Of a stretch of DNA of 64,000 nucleotides, positions 20,587-31,482 are shown in pieces. A program made the position numbers and the translations under genes. The notes under the pieces were generated by a model, which was given only the letters and a program-made list of their open reading frames with translations, was not told the origin of the DNA and did no database searches. Positions within the stretch are counted from its first letter, which is position 1. Each line of letters opens with the position of its first letter. The stretch covers positions 806,001-870,000 of the forward strand of contig JAJJXM010000013.1 of the NCBI GenBank assembly GCA_024516155.1, written 5' to 3'. The DNA is from Pyronema omphalodes (Eukaryota; Ascomycota; Pezizomycetes; Pezizales; Pyronemataceae).

Positions 20587-22758
20587 ATGTCCTCCTACCG
20601 CAGAATCACTGCATCCCCGGCAGCCCGTCACGATGACGATGTTTCCATGGGAGATATGGTGGAAGTCCATCGCCCTCAATCATGGGACCAACTCTCTGCA
20701 GCTGGTAAAGCTGTAGTTCGCCAGGGAACCACTGTCAGCAGAGACCAACTTCCAGAATGGTTCGTCAAGATGGTGGACAGGATGGAGACAACTGAACAAG
20801 ATGTGCAGGCATTGATTGAAGCCCTGAAGAAAGAAGGAGTTTCTGTACAGACCGATATGCAAAACGTCAAGAATCTGTACCAAGAAATGTCAGGCATTAT
20901 GCAAAATGCCTACGATGTTGTTATTCGACAAGGCGACATCGACAGAGAACTCAACCAAACAGCCATTGTTAGACTCATCCAGTCGAGCAATGAATTCAGT
21001 TCTCAGGTTTGGAACGCCCTTGGTGAACTAGCCACGGACGCTCAAGAAAAGCAAACAGCCAACCACCAGGCTGTTCAACAACTCAACATTGGTGTACAGA
21101 TCATCAATGATTACCTCCAAGGATTCTCAAACCATCAACAAGGATGGAACTTCGGTGTTGAAGGCTGGGCAGCCACAAAGAACCAGGCTGACCAACAAAG
21201 GGACGAGCAAATCCGTCTTTTAGCCCACAATGAGCAAGAACAGCAACGAAGGCTTTTGGAGTATGAGACAGAAAGGGAAAATGAAAAGAAGGAGATTATC
21301 GATAAGGTCATTCAAAGGGTCATGGACATGACAGCCAACAACATACCTATCGATGCACAGTCACTTGCGGATGCGGTACAGGACGAACCCCAACGCAGAA
21401 CTGTCTCCCCAAGCATTTTTCAGGTGGCAGTAGACACAAATCTACCACCCTCTAGAAACGACACACCCCCTCCAGCAGCAGGAGGAAATGGAGGACGAGG
21501 CAATGGCCCCCCAAGAAGAAGGGTTACCATTCCCCCTCCTGAGCCCTCCGATGATGGTCAAGGAAGACCCGGACAGCCAGAAAGGCCCCCTCGCCAAAAG
21601 ACTAGAGAAGAAAGAGAAGCTGAGGAGGATGCAACAAGATTCCTCACTTCTATTATCGACAAAATCCAAGGACCCAGAGATGCACCAAAGAGACCCAAGA
21701 TGCCAGAACTCAAGGCACCTCAATTTTTCTCAGGAAAAGACAAGACTCTGCTTAGGGCCTGGTGGATGTCAGTACAGGATTACGTGGAAACCTATGCCAC
21801 ATCCTGGCCTGATGAAGATGCGCAGGTTAAGTGGGTTGGTAGTCTATTCACCCACAAGGCTTTAGCATGGCACCAGGAGCGCAGGAAGTCTATTCAGAAA
21901 CAGAAATTGAAGGATACTTGGGCTGCATTTTCCAGTGCATTTGAGACAAGGTTCGAGGATAAGAGGGAGGCTCAGAAGGACGTCAAACGCATTACAGAAC
22001 TACAATACGATGGTGATATCGATGATTATATCACTAAGTTGGAGGATCTGAATATGCGCGTTGGAGCACTGGGCCCTATGTTTAGGAATGTAATATGGGA
22101 GGCTATGACACCAGCTATCAAGAAGATGGTTTACCAACGGTGTGGAGAGGTTCCCAATGATGATGTTGCCCTGATTCATGCAGTCAAAGAAGCTGCACAT
22201 GTTGTGGAAGGCTTGAATGAAGAATTGGGGTATACAAAGAAAAAGACCTTAGAAGTGCGTGGGGAACGCAAGGATAAAGGGAAAGAAAGGGAAGCTGCTC
22301 GCCCACGTGAGGTGCAGCAGAAGGACCGAAAGGTTAAGGATAAGGGATCTAAGAAGGAATTTGCTGGGAAAAAGGACAGGAAGTCAGATAAACCGGCGGT
22401 TTATGCCTCAGGAAGGGAGGCTTTGCAAGGAGTACCCCAAGCCGAAATCGACAAACACAAGAAAGATAAGGCTGAATGTTGGCGATGTGGTCGTGCTGGT
22501 CATAGAATGTACGACTGCTATGCAAAGAAGACAGTTGGGGGAACTGACCTGGCAAAGGATGGAAAGGTAGCTTCTTCAGGAAAGAGGAAGCGGGATGATG
22601 AAGATCATGAAGAAGGGCATGAACAAGAAAAGCCCAAGGAAGCCAAGAAGGCGAAGACTGCTGCAGTAAGGCAAGATGAGGAAGACACTCATATGTCTGA
22701 TGCGCAACCAAGGATTTGGGAAATGGAGGATGAGGAAGTCATTGATTCGGATTTTTAG
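20587..22758 (+). CDS. Gag of the chromovirus
   Basis: The 723-residue frame starts at ATG 20587 (MSSYRRITAS). The N-terminal half is rich in Gln and Glu with long helical, coiled-coil-like stretches. A Pro-rich linker follows. A capsid-like domain typical of retrotransposon Gag includes FSGKDKTLLRAWWMSVQDYV and WAAFSSAFETRF. A basic region comes next, and then one zinc knuckle, CWRCGRAGHRMYDC (C-x2-C-x4-H-x4-C, about residue 634), for RNA packaging. A Lys/Glu-rich tail ends at TAG 22756-22758. The protein should form the virus-like particle. It appears intact. Pol is in the -1 frame relative to it. Confidence 0.93.
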   Translation: MSSYRRITASPAARHDDDVSMGDMVEVHRPQSWDQLSAAGKAVVRQGTTVSRDQLPEWFVKMVDRMETTEQDVQALIEALKKEGVSVQTDMQNVKNLYQEMSGIMQNAYDVVIRQGDIDRELNQTAIVRLIQSSNEFSSQVWNALGELATDAQEKQTANHQAVQQLNIGVQIINDYLQGFSNHQQGWNFGVEGWAATKNQADQQRDEQIRLLAHNEQEQQRRLLEYETERENEKKEIIDKVIQRVMDMTANNIPIDAQSLADAVQDEPQRRTVSPSIFQVAVDTNLPPSRNDTPPPAAGGNGGRGNGPPRRRVTIPPPEPSDDGQGRPGQPERPPRQKTREEREAEEDATRFLTSIIDKIQGPRDAPKRPKMPELKAPQFFSGKDKTLLRAWWMSVQDYVETYATSWPDEDAQVKWVGSLFTHKALAWHQERRKSIQKQKLKDTWAAFSSAFETRFEDKREAQKDVKRITELQYDGDIDDYITKLEDLNMRVGALGPMFRNVIWEAMTPAIKKMVYQRCGEVPNDDVALIHAVKEAAHVVEGLNEELGYTKKKTLEVRGERKDKGKEREAARPREVQQKDRKVKDKGSKKEFAGKKDRKSDKPAVYASGREALQGVPQAEIDKHKKDKAECWRCGRAGHRMYDCYAKKTVGGTDLAKDGKVASSGKRKRDDEDHEEGHEQEKPKEAKKAKTAAVRQDEEDTHMSDAQPRIWEMEDEEVIDSDF
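22746..22758 (+). promoter_or_regulatory. possible -1 frameshift window at the gag stop
   Basis: The pol frame is open from 22746, so gag and pol overlap by 13 bases. The gag codons are GAT TTT TAG. A P-site tRNA-Phe could slip back one base on the T5 run and read TTT TTA in the pol frame. It is not a full X-XXY-YYZ heptamer, so this is only a candidate. The alternative is reinitiation at the pol ATG 22842. Confidence 0.4.
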
Positions 22759-22841
22759 AGTCCTCTAGGGAAGCGTCACCCGAGGAGGATGGATATGAAG
22801 ACGCAGTAATAGGGAAATGCGCAGGAATAAAAAGGAAATCA

Positions 22842-25800
22842 ATGGACAGCCTTCTGTCGACCAGGACTAAGAGTCGACGAAAAGACAATGGAGCAGCTAT
22901 TCCAGTTACCCAGGAATCAGCTCCCACTCCTCCTCACCATGGACCAAGACCAATTATCAACATGGTTCTCAACTGGTCCAAGAATCAACAACGCACAGTT
23001 AGAGTCCTTCTTGATACAGGATCTACTGCTGCCCTTCTGGACAAAGCCTTTGTCCACAAATACAAAATCCCAACCGTTAAAAGAGACACCCCTTTACAAA
23101 TCCGCAACTTTAACAATGAAATAGTTGCTGGAGCAGGTGAAGTCTTTACGGTTCCCTTTCTATTGCAGCATAAGAAACACTTTGCTGCAGAATCTTTCGA
23201 AGTCGCTCCACTAGATAGTGACTGCGATGCTATCCTGCCTTATTGGTGGATGGCACTACATCAGCCCTGCAACCTCTGGGGAGATCAAGACAAAATCTCC
23301 TTTACATCCTCACGTTGCAAAGAAAAATGTACAAAGGCACAAGCCAGTGCCTTCTCACTCAAGGTCGATAAACATGTCCTCGACCATCCAGAAGCCTTAG
23401 TCTTAGGCCACATTTCATCTGTATCCACCAAAGAGGAATTATCTGAGGCCCTTCAGCAAGTCCCAGAGAAATTCCGCGGCTGGATCAACATTATGACAAA
23501 GGAAGCTGCAGATAGGCTTCCTGATCACAAACCCTACGACCATGCGATTGACCTAGTTGAAGGCGAAAAGCCTCCTTGGGGACCTGTCTATGCTCTCAAC
23601 GAAGTTGAGCTAGAGACACTAAGAGAATGGTTGAAGGATATGCTGCGTACTGGTAAAATCAGACCTTCCAAGTCACCAGCAGCAGCTCCTATTCTCTTTG
23701 TCCCAAAGCCTCATGGCAGAGGTCTACGGTTATGTGTTGATTACCGGGGCATCAACAAAATTACAATTGCCAACCGGTACCCACTCCCACTCATGTCAGA
23801 ATTACAGGACAGAGTTAGAGGAGCAAAAATATTTACGAAAATGGACCTCAAGAATGGATATCATCTCATCAGAATAAAAGAAGGAGATGAATGGAAAACG
23901 GCCTTTCGATGCCGATATGGATTATATGAATTTTCGGTTATGCCTTTTGGCTTGAGCAATGCCCCAGCCACATTCCAAGATATGATGAATCATATCTTTA
24001 GAGACATGTTGGATCAGGGAGTAATTGCGTATATTGATGATGTTCTCATATATGCTGAGACAGAGGAAGAACACGACAAATTGGTTAAGGAAGTGTTAAA
24101 AAGATTGGAAGAAAATGGGCTGGTTATCTCTCCGGAAAAATGTGTTTGGGGACAAAACAGAGTGGAATTTCTGGGTTATATTATCAGCGAAAATGGCATT
24201 GAAATGGCAAAGGACAAGGTACAAACAGTCCTGGTATGGGAACCCCCAAAATCCTTGAAAGAAACACAGGGCTTTCTTGGATTCGCAAACTTCTATCGCA
24301 GATTCATCAAGGACTTCTCCAAAATATGTCGACCTCTCACAGAATCAACAAAGGGCGATGCGAAGAAATGGGAATGGACTGTTGCTATGGAACTAGCATT
24401 TGATGAGCTCAAAAGTCGTTTCACTACTGCACCAATCTTAAGTCATTTTGACCCAAGACAGGTTTGCATTGTTGAAACAGATGCTTCAGATTTTGCTTTA
24501 GGCGCAGTTCTATCCCAGAAGGGGGAAGATGGAAAGTTGCACCCCATTGCTTTCCACTCAAGAAAATTCACTCCTGCTGAGATTAACTATGAGATCCATG
24601 ACAAAGAGCTGTTGGCTATTGTGGACTCATTTAAAGTATGGAGACGATATCTTGAGGGAGCAATGCACACTGTCCAAGTTTACAGCGACCACCAAAACCT
24701 TGAGTACTTTACAACAACAAAAGTACTCAATCGACGTCAAGCTAGATGGGCTCAAGAGCTTGCTGGCGTTGACTTTAAGATTTTTTATAGACCTGGGGTT
24801 AAAAATGGGAAACCTGATGCTCTATCTAGGCGTCCGGAGTTCCGACCTGAAAAGGGGGGAGGTGAAGATCAGCCGATTACGACGATCCTGCATAAGAGTC
24901 ATTTTGCATCCATTTCGTCAATCAGCAGTGCTGGAGAAGGAACATCATTTATTATTTCTTCAGCACGTCTCTCCTCTATTCCTTTTATTAAATGGTCAGA
25001 AGAATTCTTGAAGATGGTAAAGGAAGCTGGTAAGCTGGATGAGATTTACGTGGAGGCAACAAAGAAAATTAAGGAACCATTGACGATAGATAATGGCATA
25101 GTCTATCGAAAGGAAAAACTATGGGTACCAAAGGATTTGGTAAAGACAGTTCTAGAATCTGAACATGACTCGAAAATTGCAGGTCACTTCGGACAGGACA
25201 AAACAATTGAATTAATACGAAGGAACTTCTGGTGGCCAAGAATGGAAGAACAAATAATAACTTATGTAAAGAGTTGTATGGAATGTCAAAAAGACAAAAA
25301 AGCACGGCACCTCAAGTACGGATTACTTCAACCTTTGGAACTACCCTATGCCCCATGGCAATCAATCGCCATGGACTTTATCACCGACCTACCAGAATCC
25401 AATGGATGCGATCAACTATGGGTAATAGTTGACAGATTCTCTAAGATGGCCCACTTCATACCACTGCAAAAAGACGGCAAGACAACTGGAGACCTTGTTA
25501 GAATCTTTGCGAAGGAAATTTGGAAGTTACATGGGCTACCTACGGATATTGTGTCGGACAGAGACTCCAGGTTTACAAGCACCACCTGGAAAGCATTTCT
25601 TGGGACACTAGCAATCAAACCTAGAATGTCCACAGCGTTCCACCCTCAAACAGATGGACAGACGGAACGACTTAACCAGACAATTGAAGCATACCTCCGC
25701 TCCTTTGTCAATCATGAGATGAATGATTGGGTTGATCTATTGCCAATGGCTGAGTTCGCTTACAACAACTCAGTAACCAGCGCTACGGGACTATCACCTT

Positions 25801-26450
25801 TTTATGCGAATTACGGTTACAACCCCATTGCCAGCAATCCCATTCCAACAGCTGTGCAAAACCCTGCCAGCAAAGCATACGCTCATTGGATGCATACAGT
25901 GCATGAAGGTGCTAAGTCAGCATTACAGAAGGCACAAGAAAGAATGAAGAAGTATGCAGACCTTCAGCGAAAGGAGGCCCCTACTTACCAAGTTGGAGAC
26001 TTGGTTATGCTCGATGGACGACACATAAAAACAAGACGCCCATCACACAAATTGGATCACAAATTACATGGTCCATTCCAAATCGAAAAGGTCATATCCC
26101 CAACAGCAATACGTCTCACACTACCAAGAAGATGGAAGATTCACAATGTCTTCCATACTTCCCTACTGGAGCCATTCCACACTGGAACCAGAGCTCCACC
26201 AGACCCAAACAAAATTCTTAGGGAAGCAGACGATGTTGAGGGAAGCGAGGAGTACGACATAGACGAAATTATGAGCAGCTACAAATCAGGCAGCAGAGTA
26301 CTTTACCTCGTCAAATGGCTAGGGTGGCCCAACAAGAAAGACTGGACGGCAGAACCCTTCGACAACTTTTCAGTAGGAGGTCAGGAGAAGCTAAGAGATT
26401 TCCATCTCAAGTATCCTGATTCTCCGAGGGACTACCGACTCAACGACTAA
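22842..26450 (+). CDS. Pol of the chromovirus: protease, RT, RNase H, integrase, chromodomain
   Basis: The 1,202-residue frame starts from ATG 22842 and is open upstream to 22746. Domains in order: aspartic protease with LLDTGSTAALL (about residue 56); reverse transcriptase with LCVDYRGINKIT (about 297) and the catalytic YIDD (about 397); RNase H from VETDASDFALGAVLS (about 543); integrase with the HHCC zinc finger (H...H...CMEC, about 781-815). The integrase catalytic triad follows: MDFITDL (about 844), SDRDSRF (about 905) and the Glu in QTERLNQ (about 942). A GPF/Y-like module (HGPFQIEKV) comes next, then a C-terminal chromodomain (EYDIDEI...YLVKWLGWP...DWTAEPFDNF, about 1135-1185). All catalytic residues are present and no stop is seen. 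It copies the element RNA and inserts the DNA. The protease-RT-RNase H-integrase order is diagnostic for Ty3/Gypsy. Confidence 0.96.
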   Translation: MDSLLSTRTKSRRKDNGAAIPVTQESAPTPPHHGPRPIINMVLNWSKNQQRTVRVLLDTGSTAALLDKAFVHKYKIPTVKRDTPLQIRNFNNEIVAGAGEVFTVPFLLQHKKHFAAESFEVAPLDSDCDAILPYWWMALHQPCNLWGDQDKISFTSSRCKEKCTKAQASAFSLKVDKHVLDHPEALVLGHISSVSTKEELSEALQQVPEKFRGWINIMTKEAADRLPDHKPYDHAIDLVEGEKPPWGPVYALNEVELETLREWLKDMLRTGKIRPSKSPAAAPILFVPKPHGRGLRLCVDYRGINKITIANRYPLPLMSELQDRVRGAKIFTKMDLKNGYHLIRIKEGDEWKTAFRCRYGLYEFSVMPFGLSNAPATFQDMMNHIFRDMLDQGVIAYIDDVLIYAETEEEHDKLVKEVLKRLEENGLVISPEKCVWGQNRVEFLGYIISENGIEMAKDKVQTVLVWEPPKSLKETQGFLGFANFYRRFIKDFSKICRPLTESTKGDAKKWEWTVAMELAFDELKSRFTTAPILSHFDPRQVCIVETDASDFALGAVLSQKGEDGKLHPIAFHSRKFTPAEINYEIHDKELLAIVDSFKVWRRYLEGAMHTVQVYSDHQNLEYFTTTKVLNRRQARWAQELAGVDFKIFYRPGVKNGKPDALSRRPEFRPEKGGGEDQPITTILHKSHFASISSISSAGEGTSFIISSARLSSIPFIKWSEEFLKMVKEAGKLDEIYVEATKKIKEPLTIDNGIVYRKEKLWVPKDLVKTVLESEHDSKIAGHFGQDKTIELIRRNFWWPRMEEQIITYVKSCMECQKDKKARHLKYGLLQPLELPYAPWQSIAMDFITDLPESNGCDQLWVIVDRFSKMAHFIPLQKDGKTTGDLVRIFAKEIWKLHGLPTDIVSDRDSRFTSTTWKAFLGTLAIKPRMSTAFHPQTDGQTERLNQTIEAYLRSFVNHEMNDWVDLLPMAEFAYNNSVTSATGLSPFYANYGYNPIASNPIPTAVQNPASKAYAHWMHTVHEGAKSALQKAQERMKKYADLQRKEAPTYQVGDLVMLDGRHIKTRRPSHKLDHKLHGPFQIEKVISPTAIRLTLPRRWKIHNVFHTSLLEPFHTGTRAPPDPNKILREADDVEGSEEYDIDEIMSSYKSGSRVLYLVKWLGWPNKKDWTAEPFDNFSVGGQEKLRDFHLKYPDSPRDYRLND

Positions 26451-26608
26451 TGCTTGATGTTTTTCCCATGTGGTTTTCATCAGGTAGAGTTGGTAGTAGG
26501 ATGTAGGGGCTGGAGGACTACATCCAAAATTGATCACTTAAGTCACTAGGCTACGGCGTGGTGCGATCACAGAAAGATGAACTACGAGCTTCGGGACGAA
26601 GCTTGAAC

Positions 26609-26621
26609 AGGGGAGAGGTGG
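26609..26621 (+). promoter_or_regulatory. polypurine tract before the right LTR
   Basis: AGGGGAGAGGTGG directly abuts TGTCAC of the right LTR. A purine tract at this place is the standard primer for plus-strand DNA. It is interrupted by one T. Confidence 0.75.
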
Positions 26622-28031
26622 TGTCACACCCTAAAATGTGTGAGGATAGAATTGGTATCATATATAACGCAATGGAGAATATGGCAAACTCGACAGAGAA
26701 TGAATAGTCAGATTAGTATCCCGGGCCGGAACCCCCAGAGGAGCTCCGACAAGCCACGTCACGTGATTCGTGACTTTCCGATAAGGACCTCACGAGGATC
26801 CCGGCCCGAGGCGTCGCAACTATTATTCAATGTCAGTTTGGGAGGATTCAGAAGAGAAGAGATTGGGGAACACTTACCTCATGGGTGTCGACTTACCCTT
26901 GAGCAACTACGAACGACGCTGATGGAGAACGAAGACGAAGACGAAAGGACACCTCCTTATACTTGAGGAGTGTTCGGAAGTTCACGGCTACAAAGGGGTC
27001 TGCATCGGAAGAGAGTTCCAAGGATGTGCAGAGCGGTGCGACGAAATCATCCGGTGTTACTTAGTTGGGTGAATGGTCAGCCAGGAAGACAAGGCAGAGT
27101 CTAGTCGGCAAACAGGAGTGGGGCTATGGACAAGGGTCAAGATTGCTAAGGCATGAGACGACGTCCATAAGCATGCAACCCTCTCAAGGAAACTGTTTGG
27201 TGGAACCGATATGACGCGCCCTTAGGCTATTGACTACCAACCAAGGAACAGCTCGGCGTTTGCATCCACACCAGGGTGTGGCTGCGCGCAAGTGCGCGCA
27301 GGTGGAGCCATAATGACATCACACAGGAATGTGTCGGAGTGATCCACTCCGGTAGGGCATGGATGCCTTATGATGTCAGATTCCTCCATTCGCAATCGAG
27401 ATTCTCTAGGGAGATCTATGATAGCACGACTCACAAGATAAATGACTCACATGTTATTTGTCAGAGGAGTTCATGCATTATGCAGTCAAGCGGAGTTGCC
27501 CTCCCATATGACTCATAACCCTGACACCTGATTGGAAGGTGTGGTAGTACAGAGAGGAATGTCAAGGATTAGTCTGACGATAGCAAGCATCATGCAAGGA
27601 AGTAATCAATACGATTACGCACTTCGTATGATGCAATCTATCAGCAGATGCGTCTCAGAAATGACTCTTGTCTTATCTCCTAGGATCAGTTTGGAAATTG
27701 GTTCCCTAGGAAGTCTGGGCGAACTTGTAGACGAAAGTCTATAAAAGAGCCTTTGTCTTCCCTCTCTCTCCTCCATGATCAACCATTTGATCCTCTACGT
27801 GTCGATACCTATTATCACCAACGAATACCTCCGAAGACAACCCTTAAGTTTATTCCGCCTGTGATCGATTAATTCTCTTCCTAGCTTTATCTTTGGATAA
27901 GCTCTATTAGTTCTTGGGAACGAAGTGTCTGTCTGTTCTTGGGAACGAAGTGTCTGTCAACACTGAGAACGAAGCACTTGAGATACAATCGGATAAGCCT
28001 CTGCATAGTCGAAGCTGTGCCCAGGTTCACA
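26622..28031 (+). repeat. right LTR, 1,410 bp
   Basis: Same length and ends as the left LTR, with no difference found where compared. It is followed directly by GCTAC, the 5-bp duplication, and then by the remainder of the LINE duplication. Confidence 0.95.
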
Positions 28032-28044
28032 GCTACTTCGTCGC
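28032..28044. repeat. LTR duplication plus remainder of the LINE duplication
   Basis: GCTACTTCGTCGC. The first five bases are the LTR element's right duplication. With the CGCTAC left of the LTR element, the whole rebuilds the LINE's 14-bp duplication. Confidence 0.9.
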
Positions 28045-28424
28045 CTCAGGTTGCAATCTGCATTAACTGTACGGCGATGCGTGATATGCGGTGAAGTATC
28101 GCATACAGAACGCTATAGGAAATGCGTGATATGTAAGGAATGAATGGCTCATTCTGGAAAAGTCTTTATTCACCGTGAAGAAATACTTTCTTTCCAGCGT
28201 CCGGTATGTAAAGCATTTAGCACGAGCTAGCTGTACCATTGCTAGCTAGTGTAGCATGATTTCTTCGCCGTTCCCAGGCAAATGCGTTCTCTTTTTGAAG
28301 TATGAAAACTCCGTCTATAGGCACAATTAAATCACAACTAGCAAGGAGATTCATGCGGCGATTGGTTTAATTCGCCTGTTGATAGTTTGGAGCATATGCC
28401 GTGCTCCTGACTGGAATTTGGGTC
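28045..28424. other. original genomic flank, no gene seen
   Basis: This 380-bp unique sequence once directly continued 12961-13007 before the LINE and LTR insertions. No frame or motif was recognised. Confidence 0.6.
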
Positions 28425-29333
28425 CAGAACTTTAAGCTTCGCACAAACTAGTTCAAAATGACGATCAAAACGGACTGTATGGACTGTTAGAATATGAGAA
28501 CTGCACGGCGACCTAAATCAGTTTACTGTCAGTATTATAAACTGGTTAAACTATGAAATCGTGTTAATCGAATACAAGGCTTGGCGAACCAGGTGAACTG
28601 TTTGAAACTGCGAAAACTGGTTTGTCCGGAGGATCTGCTTCATGAAGGGGCAATAAATATTGTTCAGTGTATACATTACGTAATTCTATCCTAATTGCGT
28701 CGCCAGAAATCCCAATGGACGCGTACGATTGAAGCTCTTGAGCCCATTAATGGCCTCCAGAGACGTATGTGCCTGCATGAAATGGCGTTCCGCTGTCTGC
28801 GTCGATATGCAATCAGAAAACAGTTTCTCAGGCTCGGCACACATCGCAAACGGGGCATCAAGACTAGGCGGTATGGAGGAGAGGCCACTCGTAATAGAAC
28901 TCATGGCAGGTCCTTGTGGAGAAATCGCAGTGCAAAGTAGGGGTTAGGAATCGATAGGTTAAGGAAAAGCAGTCCAGGCGAGATATATCGGATGGTCCCG
29001 GCCAACAGAGATGAGTTCAAACGGGATCTGGGAACATTGTTTGCACTGTTTTGGATGTTTCTTCCTCCATCAACGGTTTTGGCTGTTTATTCTTCTGTGC
29101 ACTAAACAACGAGGCTGTTAAAATGGTTTGTATTTGCCAACCAGTAAATGGTCTACCGATTCCGTTTAATCAGTGCACTGCAGTTACCTGGTTCTTCTAT
29201 GGAACAATCTATAAAACTGAACCAACTGTCTATCCGGTACACCAAAACTGCACCAACTAACTGTGGATTATCAGTTGAGATCACCTGGTTTACGATATTA
29301 CCCGGTAAACTGGCCATACAGTTTGCAGGTCTG
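28425..29333. mobile_element. hAT-like non-autonomous element, degenerate copy
   Basis: It shares long diverged blocks in the same orientation with 57290-58062, such as AACGGACTGTATGGACTGTT, AAACTGGTTAAACT, AATCAGTGCACTGCAGTTAC and ACCAAAACTGCACCAACTAA. Ends are CAGAACTT on the left and CAGACCTGC (reverse complement) on the right. No matching 8-bp flanks were found here (TTTGGGTC versus AACGTAAC), so one end has probably decayed or been truncated. Many AACTGGTT/AACCAGTT-like motifs occur inside. No coding capacity was found. Confidence 0.68.
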
Positions 29334-31482
29334 AACGTAACAGTATGCGCATTGAAAGGGTCCTTCTTCAAATCCAGGGGGAGGGGTTGGAACCCTAAGA
29401 CCACCCGGGCTGGCTGCAGAAGTCGGTGTGTAGGACGTGACCGAGAATCCGGCGTCCGGTCGGCTATCCAGGTCGACCGGTGGGGCTTGTACCAGATTGA
29501 TATTCAACTACCGACCTGACGGGGTCAACGGATGCGTTCCAGACAGACCGTGTGGAGTGAAGTCGTAACTCCTCAACCTCTCCTGGAAATATTAAACGTC
29601 GGACATCTGTCGAACATCCTAACGGCATCCAAAAATGGGTGACCTGCATGCTTCATAAGATGAAGGAGGGTGTTGACATATCAACTTTAGATTGCCAAAG
29701 ATGTATTACCCAAGAATGTTCAGCGCAGTTTCGATGTTGATGTTCACGACCGTGAGTCTGCATGCATGTCAGTTCAAAGCAAGGACCGGCAAGAACCATT
29801 TCACCATTTATTGTAATTATATTTATATCCAGATGATTCGCCTCGAGCTCCAACACGCTCCAATGAGCAGTTTAAAGAAATTATCAACATGTACTAATAA
29901 CAAACACCACTAATGCCAAGTAATCGAAATTACTGATTGCGAAACGGGAATGCGAGAAAGAGGTGGAGGTGGAAGAGTGTATTCACTAAGAACGATAGTG
30001 ATTTAGCTCTACACGTCTACAGAGGGAGATATACCCTTGTGGAAACTCAACCTCCCCGTGCCAGTCACGTAAGCCCTAATTGCGGCCAAGACACCTGGAC
30101 TCTAGGCGACCTTTAACACTGACAACAGCCTGCTACCAGTATAGGATATGTCACCGACATTCAATCCGGCGTTTTTCCCAACATAATTTTTCCTTGCTGA
30201 AGTCTGGAAGGTTGTTATCTCTACAACATGACCGGCCGTCATCGATTGAAAGGAAACCCATCAGCAACCCTCCGAATGAAGTTCCGGCATCAGGAATCAT
30301 CAAACTGTCCGAATTGGACGAGCCCAGTACAATCACTGGTCACTAGGCTGCTTTTATTAGAAAAATCAGACGCTGTATGAAAATAGTGAGTGGGATCAGA
30401 AACCTGTAAAGCATAGCTGAAATTCAGAGGAGAATATACTTTATTCTTGTTGTAGTTCGCCTAAGGCCTTAGCGCCTACGTGGAGGTTGGACGTGTTCTC
30501 GCTTACATTATGTCTCGCTTGCTTGCACCGTAGTTGCTCTCTACTCTTCATAATATGCGCACATCCACCTCCACGTTCTTCTCTCGTGACCTTCGACAAT
30601 TCTGAATGTTACTGATGTAGGCAGAACCCATCTTAGTTGCTCTGGTCGATAACGTGCCTCACCTTTCAGAAAAAGACGTTGAAGAGCGTGAGATCTGGCT
30701 CCGGGGACTGATTCCGGACAGGTATTCTATGCCTTACTGTGTGATACTGGTCTACGTAGAGTTTATCATAATGAAATTGCATCAAATTGGACTTGAACAG
30801 AATATTCCTGTTCTACCTTTATTTTGCCTTTGAACGCGGATGAATAGCCATTATTTAGGTGGATGAACTACTGCTGTTATCCAGATTTTGTATGGGGCCA
30901 GCCCTGTATTACACGATATTCTACAGTTTGCTGTTTTTTATCTTCGAATACAGCTCCAACTTCCATTCAAATCCTGTCTTTTTCTTCCTTTTCGACCTTG
31001 TCATGTTGGTTACTTACCTACCATCTTTACCTATCTGGCCGGGATGTAATCTCGCGAATTATCGTAGGGTTATTTCCCACATATTCTTACCAAGATCTGC
31101 CATGACAGTCGACGAAATCTATGCCCATGCCCAGTCACCGTGGGAAAGCTAGATGCACCGAGTGCATGTAGTCGAGTGATAAAATATGACCTCAAAGCGA
31201 CGAGTAGCGCGGCCAGATCGCCATTCGGCACAATTCCCGCGCGAGTATCCTTTGCCAGCTCACTAAAGAGGAAACTCGCAATGTTCATCTCGACTCTCGA
31301 GCTTCTAGTATATGACTCCGTTTGCTTTTTCTTCATCTCGAATAAACTACGCTAGTCTTTGTTTTGCAACATGCATAATCCAGCAATCAACTTGAATCCC
31401 GTTTACGGTAGATGACAATATTCAATTTTCTGCCCACCACGATTTTTATGACAAGCTGTACAACCCCCACGATTCCACCGAA
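29334..31482. other. 2.1-kb stretch without a supported gene
   Basis: Short frames only. A palindromic CCTAAGGCCTTAGCGCCTA lies near 30460. The final few hundred bases should hold the promoter of the membrane protein at 31483. Nothing else was recognised. Confidence 0.5.

Larger units (their letters stand above)
19068..28031 (+). mobile_element. chromodomain Ty3/Gypsy LTR retrotransposon, complete
   Basis: The 8,964-bp element has two 1,410-bp LTRs bounded by TG...CA, separate gag and pol frames, a 12-nt self-primer match in place of a tRNA-type primer site, and a purine tract before the right LTR. It is inserted inside the 5'-side target duplication of the LINE, so it arrived after the LINE. 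The two LTRs have the same length, their internal frames translate identically, and I saw no mismatch where I compared them. Insertion is therefore very recent. The C-terminal chromodomain places it among chromoviruses, whose integrases can be steered to modified histones. Confidence 0.95.
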
